NCBI GenBank assembly: GCA_947565255.1
Contig: CANOFI010000144.1
Location: 1 to 6,252 of the forward strand
DNA: 6,252 nucleotides
Reading direction: 5' to 3'
Origin: an uncultured Lachnospiraceae bacterium
Lineage (GTDB): Bacteria; Bacillota; Clostridia; Lachnospirales; Lachnospiraceae
Positions 6,014 to 6,252 of the stretch are shown here, in pieces (within the stretch, counting starts at the first letter, position 1; each line of letters begins with the position of its first letter). The translations under genes were made by a program, and so were the position numbers. The notes beneath the pieces are model-generated. The model made no database searches, was not told where the DNA came from, and saw only the letters and a list, made by a program, of their open reading frames with translations.

Positions 6014-6252
6014 TCGCATTTACTATGATGCATGAAAATCCTATATCGGTAAATAAAACTGCGGAAACTCGACCTATATTAATTTGAAACAAACAATACC
6101 TCATGTAATAATAAATATATATTTTTTCAGTACAAACGACCCGATTACAACCAAAATTGACCAGAACATGTCTCAAAATTACTTTCCCCAAGATGTGCGA
6201 CACAGTTTGTGGGAGATTTGTGCCAAATGAAGGGCACATAGTGGGCTATGTA

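Larger units (their letters stand above)
5908..6252. other. Gene-free right-end region with promoter and edge hairpins
   Basis: This stretch carries the cluster promoter and its leader (5908-6013). A strongly AT-rich part follows (about 6040-6130, including ATAAATATATATTTTTT). The last 120 bases have a more balanced composition. Near the edge, two plus-strand hairpins can form: TGTGCC with GGCACA (6218-6237) and ACATAG with CTATGT (6236-6251), and a GTGCGAC lies at 6195-6201. No ORF here has a convincing start and ribosome binding site. The last part may belong to an element or gene cut by the window edge. Confidence 0.5.

Noticed and set aside
6168..6230. Plus-strand 20-codon ATG frame near the right edge
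   Set aside because: It is too short and has no ribosome binding site; it may be part of a longer broken frame but cannot be supported as a gene.
5991..6239. Minus-strand 82-codon open frame upstream of the small-ORF cluster
   Set aside because: It has a low-complexity AT-derived middle, no good ribosome binding site, and its 3' end runs into the promoter of the next cluster.
1..6252. CRISPR array, tRNA or rRNA gene
   Set aside because: No regularly spaced repeats, no cloverleaf with a T-loop signature and no rRNA-like conserved segments were seen on either strand.

Overview
The window looks like chromosomal DNA of a low-to-moderate GC Firmicute, most likely a gut-type Clostridium of the Lachnospiraceae. 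This rests on protein style, AGGAG-type ribosome binding sites, sigma-A-like promoters and AT-rich intergenic DNA. It is an inference, not a species identification. Every supported gene lies on the minus strand, so transcription runs from right to left.

Right part (6252 down to about 4534). A 345-base gene-free stretch holds a good minus-strand promoter (TTGAAA-17-TAGGAT with TGn). Behind it is a compact cluster: a 37-residue ORF with a textbook ribosome binding site, a 254-residue protein joining an N-terminal DUF6429-like domain to a GNAT acetyltransferase, and a 54-residue ORF whose GTG start overlaps the acetyltransferase stop (GTGA). After a 95-base gap comes a 72-residue lysine-tailed protein, perhaps with its own extended -10 promoter. 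None of the three small proteins is recognised. The extreme right edge has tandem hairpins and a GTGCGAC motif that may belong to another element continuing outside the window.

Left part (about 4533 down to 1). A strong promoter (TTGTGA-17-TATAGT, extended -10), with a perfect 6+6 inverted repeat over its -35 box, drives a tight run of three genes. These are a long-chain mannitol dehydrogenase-family oxidoreductase (probably fructuronate reductase-like), uvrC (26 bases further on) and a TrkH/KtrB potassium channel subunit that overlaps the uvrC stop by ATGA and runs off the left edge after 300 codons. The three enzymes belong to unrelated processes (sugar-acid catabolism, nucleotide excision repair, potassium uptake), but the spacing suggests co-transcription. 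Full intact domains in UvrC and the dehydrogenase indicate functional genes.

The most distinctive features are the small-ORF cluster around the DUF6429-GNAT fusion, the operator-like repeats at the dehydrogenase promoter, and a perfect GC-rich hairpin inside the start of uvrC that has the form of an intrinsic terminator when read on the plus strand.
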